Part shown: positions 1 to 8,456 of the stretch, piece by piece
Position numbering within the stretch: position 1 is the first letter of the stretch
How the letters are laid out: every line of letters begins with the position of its first letter
Source: Oceanicoccus sagamiensis
GTDB taxonomy: Bacteria; Pseudomonadota; Gammaproteobacteria; Pseudomonadales; Dasaniaceae
Reading direction: 5' to 3'
Length of the DNA stretch: 64,000 bases
NCBI RefSeq assembly: GCF_002117105.1
Contig: NZ_CP019343.1
Location: forward strand, 3,162,001 to 3,226,000
The notes under the pieces: generated by a model
What the model was told of the DNA's origin: nothing
Database searches by the model: none
Seen by the model: only the letters and a program-made list of their open reading frames with translations
Translations under genes and position numbers: made by a program

Positions 1-868
1 GATTGCGGTTGGCTTCAATAACATCAATAGCAGCGTCGGTAAAATAATCGGTTAAATAGCCTTTGGGCTCAAAAGGTGTACTGTCATTCCATTGCACTTC
101 ATAGCTGCCCATTGCCCAGACCATATTGTCGATAGCATTGTTCGGGATTTTGGCATTGACCGCCTCTGGGTGGTCAGGGGGTAGATAGAATACCCCTTTC
201 ATATAGAGGCTATCGTCAAAGCCTTGATTTTCCGGCCGCATATCACCAATAGAGCCGAGATGCCATTTACCAATATGGGCAGTGTAATAACCTTGCTGTT
301 GCAGCACTTCGCCAATGGTTATTTCTTCGCTGGGCATGCCGAGATCATCTATCGTTGGGAGGGCTGCAGCAATATCCATATTCACCAGTACGGGGGGAGT
401 ACTGGGGTTGAGTTCTTCCATCCAATTAAAAATACGCACGCCAGTTTTGAAAATAGGGGTGTATTCAAGGCCAAAGCGGGTGGAGTAGCGCCCGGTTAAT
501 AAGGAAGCGCGAGAAGTAGAGCAGACAGCATTGGCGGCATAGCCATTATTAAAGCGGATACCTTGCTGCGCCAGTTTGTCGATATTCGGTGTTTGCAAGC
601 TGCCATCAGCGGCACCACCGTTGTACAGGGAAATATCATTAAAGCCCATATCATCGGTGAGGATCAGGATAATATTGGGTGGGCGTTCCGCGGCCGTTTG
701 CGCGGCCGTCGCGGGTCCTTTTGGCCATACTACGGGTTTGTTAGGCTCTATAGTACTGGTCGCCGCCCTGATTTTTGGGCCAGCCCACAACAGCAGGTTA
801 AGCCGGTTTTGCCAGCCCGCAAGCGCTACCGTTGCCAATACAAGAATAACAGCTAACAATTTTTTCAT
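1..868 (-). CDS. Sulfatase (arylsulfatase-type), C-terminus beyond the window
   Basis: Hydrolyses a sulfate ester, probably in the periplasm or at the cell surface. Reading the minus strand from the ATG at 866-868 gives a hydrophobic N-terminal signal or anchor. It is followed by PPNIILILTDDMGFNDIS, whose Asp pair supplies metal ligands in sulfatases, and by TPNIDKLAQQGIRF. The active-site segment reads AVCSTSRASLLTGR, in which the Cys is the residue expected to mature to formylglycine; it is followed by HIGKWHLG, another conserved sulfatase block. About 289 codons are present and the frame is open at base 1, so perhaps 40% of the protein is missing. The third position of the C-x-P/A-x-R signature is Thr, which is unusual. 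The substrate cannot be told. The next gene on the same strand ends 18 bases upstream of this start. Confidence 0.9.
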   Translation of the reverse strand, partial: MKKLLAVILVLATVALAGWQNRLNLLLWAGPKIRAATSTIEPNKPVVWPKGPATAAQTAAERPPNIILILTDDMGFNDISLYNGGAADGSLQTPNIDKLAQQGIRFNNGYAANAVCSTSRASLLTGRYSTRFGLEYTPIFKTGVRIFNWMEELNPSTPPVLVNMDIAAALPTIDDLGMPSEEITIGEVLQQQGYYTAHIGKWHLGSIGDMRPENQGFDDSLYMKGVFYLPPDHPEAVNAKIPNNAIDNMVWAMGSYEVQWNDSTPFEPKGYLTDYFTDAAIDVIEANRN

Positions 869-886
869 GGGGTCTCTCTGGGAAAA

Positions 887-1483
887 TTAAACCAGTGCTA
901 TATGCAGCAGGCTGGCTAGCAAGGCTAGTATCAGTGCTACCAAAACTCTGGGGCTACCAATAAGCGTTGAAGGGGAGGCTGGAAAAGCGATAGTGCGTTC
1001 CAATGCTTGCAGTTTAAAATCGTGATGTTCACTACCGGCGGTTGCAATAACTATTTCGGCAAAGTCGCTACGGCTGCGATAACGCATTAAGCCGGCCATA
1101 TCCCATTCTTCATCGACAGGTACGCCCAAAAATTCGATTTTTCCCGAGGCGGAAGAGGCAACGACAATAGGGTGGCCTGCCCGTTTTAACAGGCTTTTGC
1201 CAAACACTTGGTAGTATTGATTCAGTAGTTTGTAAGATTGCTTGCGCGGCCGTTTAAAGGTCAGCAGGTTAACCATGATAAATTCTTTGCCATCATCATT
1301 TTCGAGTAGCTGGCGAATATGGTTGCGATGGGTATCTGATGTCCAGTGGCCGCCGTGCTGGTCAAGCGCCTGGAGGGCTCTGGCTATCAGCTCTGGGCTG
1401 GCTTTGCGGCCAAAGCCTACATACCAAACCCAGAACAGAGCATAGAGAAAGACGCTACTTGCAATAATGATCAGTGACATCAT
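887..1483 (-). CDS. Membrane-anchored DUF1330-like protein
   Basis: Function unknown. The 198-residue protein has an N-terminal membrane segment (about residues 3-24) and a hydrophobic C-terminal segment (about 178-198). Between them lies a soluble domain with MVNLLTFKRP near residue 70 and a stretch around GKIEFLG and LMRYRSRSDFAEIV. This pattern resembles the DUF1330/dimeric alpha-beta barrel fold, in which short ferredoxin-like domains bind small molecules or act as subunits. Two flanking membrane segments on such a domain are uncommon. It lies between the DUF2855 gene and the sulfatase on the same strand with short gaps (12 and 18 bases), so the three may be cotranscribed. Family assignment rests on short motifs only. 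Confidence 0.6.
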   Translation of the reverse strand: MMSLIIIASSVFLYALFWVWYVGFGRKASPELIARALQALDQHGGHWTSDTHRNHIRQLLENDDGKEFIMVNLLTFKRPRKQSYKLLNQYYQVFGKSLLKRAGHPIVVASSASGKIEFLGVPVDEEWDMAGLMRYRSRSDFAEIVIATAGSEHHDFKLQALERTIAFPASPSTLIGSPRVLVALILALLASLLHIALV

Positions 1484-1495
1484 GGTGGCTGGTAG

Positions 1496-2602
1496 TTACT
1501 CGTTAAGTAAAGAGACCATTAAACCTCGATTGGCGGACACTTTGTTATCCAGTAAGTCCAACCAGATTTGCTGCAAGTCCTCTGGATGTTTAATCCACTC
1601 AACGGTCATTAACTCTTTTAGCTCAACCGCCAGTTTTATACTGTGTTCCATCCCTTTCATCATGGTGGCGCCGGGGCCCCATTCCTTATCGCGGGTGCTG
1701 ATATGGCCGGGAGCAAAGAAAAAGGTGGGTTTGGCGCCGGGTAATTGTTCCATTTTGCCACCGGCTTCCCAGTGGCTGGCGCCGACCATGGCACTTTCTA
1801 CCATATTGTCACCCAAGTGATGGTGCAGGGTGCTGGTTAGCTGGATATTGCCTGACATATCTATATAGGCGGTTGGCAGGCTGTTATCGATTTGGTCTTC
1901 TTCGCCATAGACAATAACCTGATCACAGCAATTTAGATGGTCGACAAAGTCTTTATTGCCGGCTGAGGTTATACCCACGACTTTGATATTCAGTGCTGGG
2001 TCATCATGCAGTGATTTAGCCAAACCAAAACCGGTTTTTGAAGAAACCGAGCCGATAATGACTTGCTGGGCACCAAATAGTTGGTTGTAAACAAGGTAGT
2101 CGTATAAAACATAGGAGGTGGTAAATAGCGGTACTAATAGGCAGCGCTCATTTTCAAATTGCTGGGCAATGGCTGGTTCCGCCTGAGTGCGGCGGTAGGT
2201 GTTGTAGAGGCCAGGTAGTTGTCGGCGGTGTTCAGCGGTATCGAAAAATTGCTCTGCAATGACTTTACCGGGTTTAAGAGTGGTATGGCTGGCCATTGGG
2301 AAAAAGCCCCACAAACGCTCACCCACAGCAATCTCATCAGAGTTGGACTCGATGACATTGGCGCAGGCCCAGACCGGGACTTTACCCCAGTGGTTTTCCG
2401 CAGCTTCAGCATCGGTTGGGTAGAAGTTCCAATAGCCAATAGCATCGCCTGAGAGGGCATAGCTGACATTATTGGCGGTCAGGCCAAATTTATCGATGGC
2501 CACTAACACTTCGCCTTCACCTGCCACAGGGATGGCCTGCTTAACAATTTGGGTAGATCTAAAGTCTTTGCGATTAACGTGGAGTTCGGTAAGTTGAGTC
2601 AT
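1496..2602 (-). CDS. DUF2855 family protein, MDR-like fold
   Basis: A 368-residue protein whose overall layout matches the DUF2855 family, related to medium-chain dehydrogenases/reductases but without an assigned reaction. Visible pieces are an N-terminal segment VLVAIDKFGLTANNVSYAL, reminiscent of the quinone-oxidoreductase N-domain, and a Rossmann-like central part with IIGSVSSKTGFGLAKSL. A later strand, PTAYIDMSGN, is similar to the cofactor-domain end. It is divergent from a TetR regulator, with a perfect inverted repeat in the shared intergenic region just upstream of this start, so control by that regulator is likely. Lipid or polyester metabolism is a plausible setting because of the neighbouring beta-oxidation cluster. 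No specific substrate can be claimed. Confidence 0.8.
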   Translation of the reverse strand: MTQLTELHVNRKDFRSTQIVKQAIPVAGEGEVLVAIDKFGLTANNVSYALSGDAIGYWNFYPTDAEAAENHWGKVPVWACANVIESNSDEIAVGERLWGFFPMASHTTLKPGKVIAEQFFDTAEHRRQLPGLYNTYRRTQAEPAIAQQFENERCLLVPLFTTSYVLYDYLVYNQLFGAQQVIIGSVSSKTGFGLAKSLHDDPALNIKVVGITSAGNKDFVDHLNCCDQVIVYGEEDQIDNSLPTAYIDMSGNIQLTSTLHHHLGDNMVESAMVGASHWEAGGKMEQLPGAKPTFFFAPGHISTRDKEWGPGATMMKGMEHSIKLAVELKELMTVEWIKHPEDLQQIWLDLLDNKVSANRGLMVSLLNE

Positions 2603-2628
2603 GGGTTATGGCCTGTTGATTATTGCTT

Positions 2629-2657
2629 ATATATTGTCATCATATGTGACAATATAT
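2629..2657. promoter_or_regulatory. Palindromic operator, probable TetR site
   Basis: A perfect 11-base inverted repeat, ATATATTGTCA (2629-2639) and TGACAATATAT (2647-2657), with a 7-base centre. It lies between the divergent DUF2855 gene and the TetR gene, 27 bases from the DUF2855 start. Size, symmetry and position fit a TetR dimer site. A related, degenerate TGTCAT repeat lies at 4451-4473. Confidence 0.65.
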
Positions 2658-2802
2658 TTAAAAGCAACTATACTAGCCGGTAGAAAAGGTAAAAATTACA
2701 CCGCTACATACAAAGCCTGCCAGCTTGTGTAAGATTGGCCATCCTATTGATTTTTAAGCACAATATTAGTAAGTATCGAAACGACAAAGCAGTGAGAAAC
2801 TT

Positions 2803-3390
2803 GTGAGTGTAAGTAAAGTAGACGGACGTCAAAAGCGCAGTGAGCGCAGCCGCCAGCAAATAATCGATGCATTAATGACATTAATGCGCGGTGGCAATTA
2901 TATTCCCACGGCCCAGCAAGTGGCTGACGAGGCTAATATTTCTATCCGTACGGTTTTTCGTCATTTTTCTGAAATGGATTTGCTATACGTCGAAATTGAC
3001 CAGATGCTAAAACCCAGTTACCAGCGTTTTTTTGAAGCGCAGGATTATAACGGCACGCTGGAAGAGCGAGTCTATAAAGTCGTAGACGCCCGCATTAATT
3101 GTTATTTAGATACTTATTATCTGGAAAAGGCGACCCATGCTTTATTGTGGCGGTCTGCACCAATCCGGGAAATTTATCAGGCCAACCAGTTATTGCTGCG
3201 TAAAAACCTGATGAAAATGCTGCCCGAGCTTAAAAAGGGCAAAGCGGAAACCCGTGAATCGGTGGATGCGGTGACCTCCTTTGAATTTTATGAGCGTTTG
3301 CAAATGCATCAGGGGCTGTCTGAGAAAACGGCCAGGCAGCTGATTTACAATCTGGTACTGGATCTGGTATTGGATTTACTTAAAGATTAA
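2803..3390 (+). CDS. TetR family transcriptional regulator
   Basis: A 195-residue regulator. The N-terminal 60 residues form the TetR helix-turn-helix, with RSERSRQQIIDALMTLM, then VADEANISIRTVFRHFSEMD, the typical recognition-helix region. The C-terminal ligand-binding part is not matched to a known effector. The reading frame opens with GTG at 2803 (MSVSKVDG) and no ATG is better placed. The gene is divergent from DUF2855 and its 3' end overlaps the convergent GST-like gene by 11 bases. It probably represses DUF2855 and itself through the inverted repeat at 2629-2657, and possibly the GST/MaoC promoters through the related site at 4451-4473. The effector may be a fatty acyl or lipophilic compound, judging only by neighbours. 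Confidence 0.88.
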   Translation: MSVSKVDGRQKRSERSRQQIIDALMTLMRGGNYIPTAQQVADEANISIRTVFRHFSEMDLLYVEIDQMLKPSYQRFFEAQDYNGTLEERVYKVVDARINCYLDTYYLEKATHALLWRSAPIREIYQANQLLLRKNLMKMLPELKKGKAETRESVDAVTSFEFYERLQMHQGLSEKTARQLIYNLVLDLVLDLLKD

Positions 3391-4417
3391 ATAAAGCCTC
3401 ACAGCCAGTGCCCTCCAACAGACTTGTCACCCGCTGTTGATCCCCGGCATTAAGCGCTTGGTACTCGGCATTAATCCACTGCAAGCATTTACCCTGATAG
3501 GGGAAGCTCTGCTGTTGCCATTGCACCCCGTCAATATCCGTTTGCCACTGTTTTTCACCGGCCATTAGTGCCTTGGCATTAGCCAGCAAAGCGGGAACAT
3601 AGGTTTTCCCAATTTCTTCAAGTAGGGCTTTTAGGGTGGGGGGCAAACGTTCAATCGCAGACCAGGGGCTGTCCTCAGGCGAGAGGCCTGAATGGTCTTC
3701 CATCATCTGTACCCAAACCACCGTTCTTGGTGACAGCTCTCTGGCAATAGCCGCGGGTGTGGGGTCCATGTCGACTAACTGGGTTAATTGGCCGTAAATG
3801 GCAAAATCACCCGAGCCAGGGCGTTGGCCTAGTAAAAACGGTAGCTGTTGAAAGTGAGCTTCCAGTAACCGTAGAAAACGTCGGTAACTGGCATCAATGG
3901 CTGATGCAGTTATATCGTTAGAGCCTACATAGGGCAGTCTGCCAATTTGTCGCTCAGAGAAAAACTGTTTTAACGGTAAGCGCTTATCTTCGGGCAAGCT
4001 AACACCACCGGTTAGTGGCAGTAATGAACCGGCATTATCGGCATCCTTTTCAAAATACCAGCGGTAGTGGAACATATATTTGGTGCACCACTCATCACCG
4101 AAGTCTTCCAGCAGAAAATTAATAAACGCAAGTGCAGGGTCATCGGGTATTACTGAGCGGCCTTCGACCATACTTTCCAGCCTTCGGATAATCGGGGTGG
4201 AGTCACAGACGGCTTCAGTGTCTCCCTGCTCATTATCAAACAGAAAGGTCGGTAAAAATATCGGTTTGGGTTTGGCTATGCCCATGGCGTCCAGCGTCGT
4301 GGCGGGGTCGCCCCAGATAACCTCATAGGGGATTTGTCGATAACGCAGCAGGGCCAGCATTTTCCGGGAATAGGGCGAATAGGGGTTGGCTACTATAGGC
4401 TGTCGTTTATAAGTCAT
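3380..4417 (-). CDS. Glutathione S-transferase-like protein (long form)
   Basis: The first 80 residues form a thioredoxin-like GST N-domain: PYSPYSRKMLALLRYRQIPYEVI followed by LPTFLFD and a CDSTPIIRRLE segment that corresponds to the glutathione-binding SxAI region. An alpha-helical C-domain follows with LGQRPGSGDFAIYGQLTQL. At 345 residues it is about 120 longer than ordinary GSTs, with an extra C-terminal part (about residues 240-345) of unknown role. No catalytic assay can be inferred; many such long forms act in dehalogenation, isomerisation or simply bind lipids. It is divergent from the MaoC-led beta-oxidation genes and shares with them a 159-base intergenic region containing a TGTCAT repeat. 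Convergent overlap with the TetR gene is 11 bases. Confidence 0.8.
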   Translation of the reverse strand: MTYKRQPIVANPYSPYSRKMLALLRYRQIPYEVIWGDPATTLDAMGIAKPKPIFLPTFLFDNEQGDTEAVCDSTPIIRRLESMVEGRSVIPDDPALAFINFLLEDFGDEWCTKYMFHYRWYFEKDADNAGSLLPLTGGVSLPEDKRLPLKQFFSERQIGRLPYVGSNDITASAIDASYRRFLRLLEAHFQQLPFLLGQRPGSGDFAIYGQLTQLVDMDPTPAAIARELSPRTVVWVQMMEDHSGLSPEDSPWSAIERLPPTLKALLEEIGKTYVPALLANAKALMAGEKQWQTDIDGVQWQQQSFPYQGKCLQWINAEYQALNAGDQQRVTSLLEGTGCEALFNL

Positions 4418-4450
4418 CGTTTTATTCTTACCCGTTTGTGCTTATTTGTA

Positions 4451-4473
4451 TTGTCATAATATATGTCATAATG
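4451..4473. promoter_or_regulatory. TGTCATAAT direct repeat, possible second TetR site
   Basis: Two copies of TGTCATAAT occur in tandem with a 4-base gap, between the divergent GST-like gene and the MaoC gene. Each resembles a half of the perfect palindrome at 2629-2657 (TTGTCA and TGACAA halves). Because the second copy is in direct rather than inverted orientation, the match is imperfect. Confidence 0.35.
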
Positions 4474-4576
4474 TTACCTTTGCAAGCCTTAACCGGTCAT
4501 CTGATGTCCTTGTCCATCAGAAAACCCTCACTATACTGAGCCAACTCAGGTCAAACCTCACAATTAAGGAGCAACC

Positions 4577-5035
4577 ATGACGCAAGTAATCAAGGCTGAC
4601 GCTATCGCCGAATATCAGGGTTATACCGCTGAGCCTACCCATTGGCATACGATTACCCAGGAACAAATCAATCAGTTTGCCGATTGTACGCTGGACCATC
4701 AATTTATCCACGTTGATCCTGAAGCGGCAAAAAATGGCCCCTTTGGTACTACCATCGCCCACGGTTTTCTTAGCTTGTCGATGTTGTCTCATTTTGCTGA
4801 GACCTACGGCACAGTGATTGATGGTGCACATACTTTTATTAACTATGGTTTCGATAAGATCCGTTTTTTAACACCGGTAAAAGTCGACAGCAAAATTCGC
4901 GCTAATGCCACGATTGTTTCGATTGATGAAAAGAACCCTGGCCAGTTTGTGGTGAAAACCAGTATTGCGATTGAGATTGAAGGCGAAGACAAGCCTGCTT
5001 TGATTGCTGAATGGGTCACCATGCAAATTTGCTAA
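4577..5035 (+). CDS. MaoC-type enoyl-CoA hydratase
   Basis: A 152-residue single hot-dog domain protein. The MaoC/hydratase-2 signature is seen at QFADCTLDHQFIHVDPEAA, which supplies the Asp and His used to hydrate trans-2-enoyl-CoA to (R)-3-hydroxyacyl-CoA, followed by GPFGTTIAHGFLSLSML. The ATG has a good AGGAG ribosome site 7 bases upstream. It is the first gene of a same-strand run with an MFE2-like SDR 30 bases on and a thiolase after that, which together could carry out hydration, dehydrogenation and thiolysis. An (R)-specific route is implied because the adjacent SDR resembles the (3R)-hydroxyacyl-CoA dehydrogenase domain of peroxisomal multifunctional enzyme 2. Chain length and substrate are unknown. 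Confidence 0.9.
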   Translation: MTQVIKADAIAEYQGYTAEPTHWHTITQEQINQFADCTLDHQFIHVDPEAAKNGPFGTTIAHGFLSLSMLSHFAETYGTVIDGAHTFINYGFDKIRFLTPVKVDSKIRANATIVSIDEKNPGQFVVKTSIAIEIEGEDKPALIAEWVTMQIC

Positions 5036-5065
5036 CACATTATTTTTAAATAGGTAGGTAAGGTT

Positions 5066-5983
5066 ATGACAGTTAATTTTGATGGCCAAGTAGCAATTGT
5101 TACAGGCGCTGGTAATGGTTTAGGTCGTTCACATGCTCTGGAGCTGGCAGCTCGTGGTGCTAAAGTTGTGGTTAACGATCTTGGTGGCGCTCGCGATGGT
5201 AGCGGCGGAGGTTCTGAAGCAGCATTAGAAGTTGTTGCTGCGATTGAAGCCAATGGCGGTGAAGCGATTGCTCACGGTGCCAATGTCGCCAAGTTCGATG
5301 AAGTCGAAGATATGGTCAAACAGGCGATGGATAAGTGGGGCCGTGTTGATATCTTAATTAACAATGCCGGTATCTTGCGTGATAAATCTTTTTCAAAAAT
5401 GGATTTAGATGATTTCCGTTTAGTGATGGATGTTCACCTAATGGGTTCGGTTAACTGTACTAAAGCCGTTTGGGAAATCATGAAAGAGCAAGGTTATGGC
5501 CGTATCGTGATGACGACTTCCTCTAGCGGTATGTATGGCAATTTTGGTCAAACTAACTATGGTGCAGCCAAAATGGCAGTACTGGGTTTGATGAACACTT
5601 TAGTGTTGGAAGGTTTTAAATACGATATTCGTGTTAATGCCCTGGCCCCAACGGCGGGTACTCGTATGACTGAAGACCTAATGCCTCCTGAAGTGTTAGA
5701 GATGCTAACCCCTGAAGCGGTAACAGCAGGTGCATTAACCCTTTGTCATAAAGACGCGCCAAACCGCATGATTCTTTGCGCGGGTGCCGGTGGTTATGCC
5801 AGCACACGTTTATTTGAAACGGACGGTACGTTTATCCCGGCTGAAGACCAGACCCCTGAAAAGGTACTGGAAAACTGGGCTGAAGTGACCAATACCGCTA
5901 ATCAGTCTGAGCTGGAGTCTGGCCTTAAACAGTCAGAAAAATTCCTGGGTAAAGCTTTTGCCCACGTTCAGTCACAATCGTAA
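5066..5983 (+). CDS. SDR, (3R)-hydroxyacyl-CoA dehydrogenase-like (MFE2 type)
   Basis: A 305-residue short-chain dehydrogenase. The nucleotide site is VTGAGNGLGRSHALELA, followed by VVVNDLGG, NNAGILRD, the catalytic Ser in TSSSGMYGNFGQ and the YxxxK pair in NYGAAKMA. The segment DGSGGGSEAALEVVAAIEANGG after the second strand is typical of the dehydrogenase unit of peroxisomal multifunctional enzyme type 2 (17beta-HSD4), as is the longer C-terminus with GAGGYASTRLFETDG. It should oxidise (R)-3-hydroxyacyl-CoA to the 3-ketoacyl-CoA for the thiolase encoded next. Gap to the thiolase is 21 bases, with AATCCGGAG as ribosome site. Steroid or bile-acid side chains are possible substrates for this subfamily, but nothing here proves it. 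Confidence 0.88.
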   Translation: MTVNFDGQVAIVTGAGNGLGRSHALELAARGAKVVVNDLGGARDGSGGGSEAALEVVAAIEANGGEAIAHGANVAKFDEVEDMVKQAMDKWGRVDILINNAGILRDKSFSKMDLDDFRLVMDVHLMGSVNCTKAVWEIMKEQGYGRIVMTTSSSGMYGNFGQTNYGAAKMAVLGLMNTLVLEGFKYDIRVNALAPTAGTRMTEDLMPPEVLEMLTPEAVTAGALTLCHKDAPNRMILCAGAGGYASTRLFETDGTFIPAEDQTPEKVLENWAEVTNTANQSELESGLKQSEKFLGKAFAHVQSQS

Positions 5984-6004
5984 ATTAATCCGGAGTTATT
6001 AATC

Positions 6005-7186
6005 ATGAAAGAAGCCGTTATTGTTTCAGCCGCGCGTACCCCAATTGGTAAAGCTTACCGGGGCGCTTTTAATAATCTGGAAGCTCCGTCACTCACTTCC
6101 TACGCCATAGAAGCTGCGGTACAGCGTTCGGGTGTGGATGCTGCCGAATTGGAAGATTGTATTATGGGTGCTGCTTTGCAACAGGGCACCACAGGTTTTA
6201 ATCTGGGTCGCCAGGCAGCTATGGCTGCAGGCCTGCCAGTTTCTGTTTCCGGTATGACCATTGATCGTCAGTGTTCTTCCGGTTTAATGGCTATTGCTAC
6301 CGGCGCAAAACAAATTGTTATGGATGGTATGCAGACCTTGGTAGCTGGCGGTTGTGAATCTATCAGCCTGGTACAAAACGATAAAATGAATGCGCATAAA
6401 ATGGTTGACCCTAAAGCGATTGCCAATGCGCCAAATATCCATATGCCAATGCTGGATACTGCTGAAGTAGTAGCCAACCGTTATAACGTTTCTCGTGATG
6501 CGCAGGACGAATACGCACTGCAATCTCAACAGCGTACTGCCGCAGCGCAGGAAGCGGGTAAGTTTGCCGATGAGATTGTGCCCGTGACTGCCACCAAGTT
6601 GGTGATGAATAAAGAAACCGGTGAGGTTGGCGAAGAGCAGGTGACTTTATCGTTGGATGAGGGCAACCGTCCTTCAACGACATTGGAGTCATTAAATGGC
6701 CTTAACCCGGTTCGTGATGGTGGTTTTATCACTGCGGGTAATGCGTCGCAATTATCTGACGGTGCAGCGGCTGTTGTGATGATGGATAGCAAATTGGCTG
6801 AACAGCGTAACCTTGAACCGCTGGGTGTATATCGCGGTATGGCTATGGCCGGTTGTGAGCCTGATGAAATGGGTATTGGCCCTGTGTTTGCTATTCCAAA
6901 ACTATTAGAGCGCAATGGCCTTGGCATGGACGATATCGGTGTTTGGGAATTGAATGAAGCGTTTGCCGTGCAGGTACTTTACTGCCGCGACAAATTGGGT
7001 ATTCCCAATGAAAAACTGAATGTTAATGGTGGCGCTATTTCTATTGGCCACCCTTACGGTATGAGCGGTGCTCGTATGGTAATGCACGCCATGATGGAAG
7101 CTAAACGTCGCGGCGAAAAGTACGCTGTTATCACCATGTGTGTTGGCGGTGGTATGGGCGCTGCTGGCTTGTTTGAAGTTTTCTAA
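6005..7186 (+). CDS. Acetyl-CoA acyltransferase (3-ketoacyl-CoA thiolase)
   Basis: A 393-residue thiolase, the normal length. All three catalytic regions are present: the nucleophilic Cys in DRQCSSGLMAIATGA, the His in NGGAISIGHPYGMSGARM and the second Cys in VITMCVGGGMGAAGLFE. It cleaves 3-ketoacyl-CoA to acetyl-CoA and a chain shortened by two carbons. It is third in the run MaoC, SDR, thiolase, and a strong intrinsic terminator follows 20 bases after the stop, so these three form the core transcription unit. Whether it prefers degradation (FadA-like) or synthesis (PhaA-like) cannot be seen, but the neighbours point to degradation. Confidence 0.93.
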   Translation: MKEAVIVSAARTPIGKAYRGAFNNLEAPSLTSYAIEAAVQRSGVDAAELEDCIMGAALQQGTTGFNLGRQAAMAAGLPVSVSGMTIDRQCSSGLMAIATGAKQIVMDGMQTLVAGGCESISLVQNDKMNAHKMVDPKAIANAPNIHMPMLDTAEVVANRYNVSRDAQDEYALQSQQRTAAAQEAGKFADEIVPVTATKLVMNKETGEVGEEQVTLSLDEGNRPSTTLESLNGLNPVRDGGFITAGNASQLSDGAAAVVMMDSKLAEQRNLEPLGVYRGMAMAGCEPDEMGIGPVFAIPKLLERNGLGMDDIGVWELNEAFAVQVLYCRDKLGIPNEKLNVNGGAISIGHPYGMSGARMVMHAMMEAKRRGEKYAVITMCVGGGMGAAGLFEVF

Positions 7187-7206
7187 CTGTTATCAGTGTT
7201 TATGCC

Positions 7207-7235
7207 AAAAAGGTCTCATTATTGAGGCCTTTTTT
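7207..7235 (+). terminator. Rho-independent terminator after the thiolase
   Basis: A 12-base-pair stem (AAAAAGGTCTCA with TGAGGCCTTTTT, one T-G wobble) closes a TTAT loop and runs into a T tract. It sits 20 bases after the thiolase stop and separates the MaoC-SDR-thiolase unit from the reductase gene downstream. Confidence 0.85.
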
Positions 7236-7294
7236 CTTGCTTCTCAGGCTGGCCCCGTTAAGGTTAGCCAATCCTTTAATAAGAGAGATAAATA

Positions 7295-8452
7295 ATGACT
7301 GATTCTGAAAAGTTCGATCTTGTTGTTTACGGAGCTACCGGTTTTACAGGTCGTTTAATTTGCGAACACTTAAATACAAGCTATGGCCTTAACGGTGAAG
7401 TTAATTGGGCAATGGCTGGGCGCAGCCAGTCAAAGCTTGAGCAAGTGCGTGATGAGTTGGGTTTGGATAATTCAGTAGCCCTATTGGTGGCCGATACCTC
7501 GGACCAAACCTCCGTGAATAAGCTTGTAGCCAGTACCCGTGTATTAATCAGTGCCGTGGGGCCGTATCAGCAATATGGTTCTGATGTCGTCAAAGCCTGT
7601 GCTGAAAATGGTACTGACTATGTTGATCTGTGTGGCGAGCCCGCATGGATGCATGAAATGATTGGCAAGTATGATGAGTTGGCTAAAAGCAATGGTGCCA
7701 GAATTGTATTTTCCTGTGGTTTTGATTCTATTCCTTTTGATATGGGCGTTTACTTTTTACAACAAGCCGCTCAGGAAAAACTCGGTGGCCCTGTGCCTCG
7801 GATTAAGTGCCGCGTGCGTGATATGAATGGTATGGCCTCAGGCGGTACGGTTGCCAGTTTTATGGCGACTATGGCGGCAGCTAAAGAGTCGCCGGAGCTA
7901 GTCAGTATTTTAGCTAACCCTTTTGCTTTAACGGGTGATTTTACCGGCCCCGAACAACCTGCCGGCGATAAGCCTATTTTTGAAGATGATATTAATAGTT
8001 GGTCTGGCCCTTTTATTATGGCCACCATTAATACCAAAAATGTTCATCGCTCGAATTTCTTATTGGGTCATCAATACGGTGAGGGCCTGGTCTATGACGA
8101 AATGGTGTCAATGGGGTCAGGTAAAGAGCCGGCAAGCCTTGGCGAAGGTATGGGCTTTGATATGTCCCTAAAGCCTGGTGAGGGCCCCAGCAAAGAGCAG
8201 CGTGAAGCGGGTTATTACGATATTGTGTTTTATGGCACCGCCAGCGACGGCCAAACCATTCAGGCCTCTGTCAAAGGTGACCTGGACCCAGGTTATGGCT
8301 CTACCTCAAAAATGATTGCTGAGGCGGGTATCTGTCTATTACAAAACACCACCACTGCTGGTGGCTGCCTAACCTCAGCGCCAGCCATGGGCGCTGCTTT
8401 GATCGAGCGTTTACAAAGCAAAGCAGGACTTGTTTTCGCTCTGGAACAGTAA
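7295..8452 (+). CDS. Saccharopine-dehydrogenase-like / trans-acting enoyl reductase family
   Basis: A 385-residue oxidoreductase. The N-terminus is a Rossmann fold, FDLVVYGATGFTGRLICEHL, followed by WAMAGRSQSKLEQV and VLISAVGPYQQYGSDVVKACAENGTDYVDLCGE, the pattern of the saccharopine dehydrogenase-like family. Members with this layout include the mycobacterial trans-acting enoyl reductase that works on polyketide lipids, while most bacterial homologues have no assigned substrate. CSGFDSIPFDMG-like residues (CGFDSIPFDMG here) are shared by that group. It stands between a terminator and a palindromic repeat, so it is likely transcribed alone, but its place between beta-oxidation genes suggests an acyl or lipid substrate. 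Confidence 0.8.
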   Translation: MTDSEKFDLVVYGATGFTGRLICEHLNTSYGLNGEVNWAMAGRSQSKLEQVRDELGLDNSVALLVADTSDQTSVNKLVASTRVLISAVGPYQQYGSDVVKACAENGTDYVDLCGEPAWMHEMIGKYDELAKSNGARIVFSCGFDSIPFDMGVYFLQQAAQEKLGGPVPRIKCRVRDMNGMASGGTVASFMATMAAAKESPELVSILANPFALTGDFTGPEQPAGDKPIFEDDINSWSGPFIMATINTKNVHRSNFLLGHQYGEGLVYDEMVSMGSGKEPASLGEGMGFDMSLKPGEGPSKEQREAGYYDIVFYGTASDGQTIQASVKGDLDPGYGSTSKMIAEAGICLLQNTTTAGGCLTSAPAMGAALIERLQSKAGLVFALEQ

Positions 8453-8456
8453 CCTG

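Noticed and set aside
224-856. Plus-strand frames of 91-104 codons at the left end
   Set aside because: They lie antisense to the sulfatase gene, which has strong motifs and reads off the left edge.
6526-6927. 133-codon minus-strand frame inside the thiolase gene
   Set aside because: Entirely antisense to a well-conserved gene; low-complexity Pro/Ser/Thr content and no recognisable motif.
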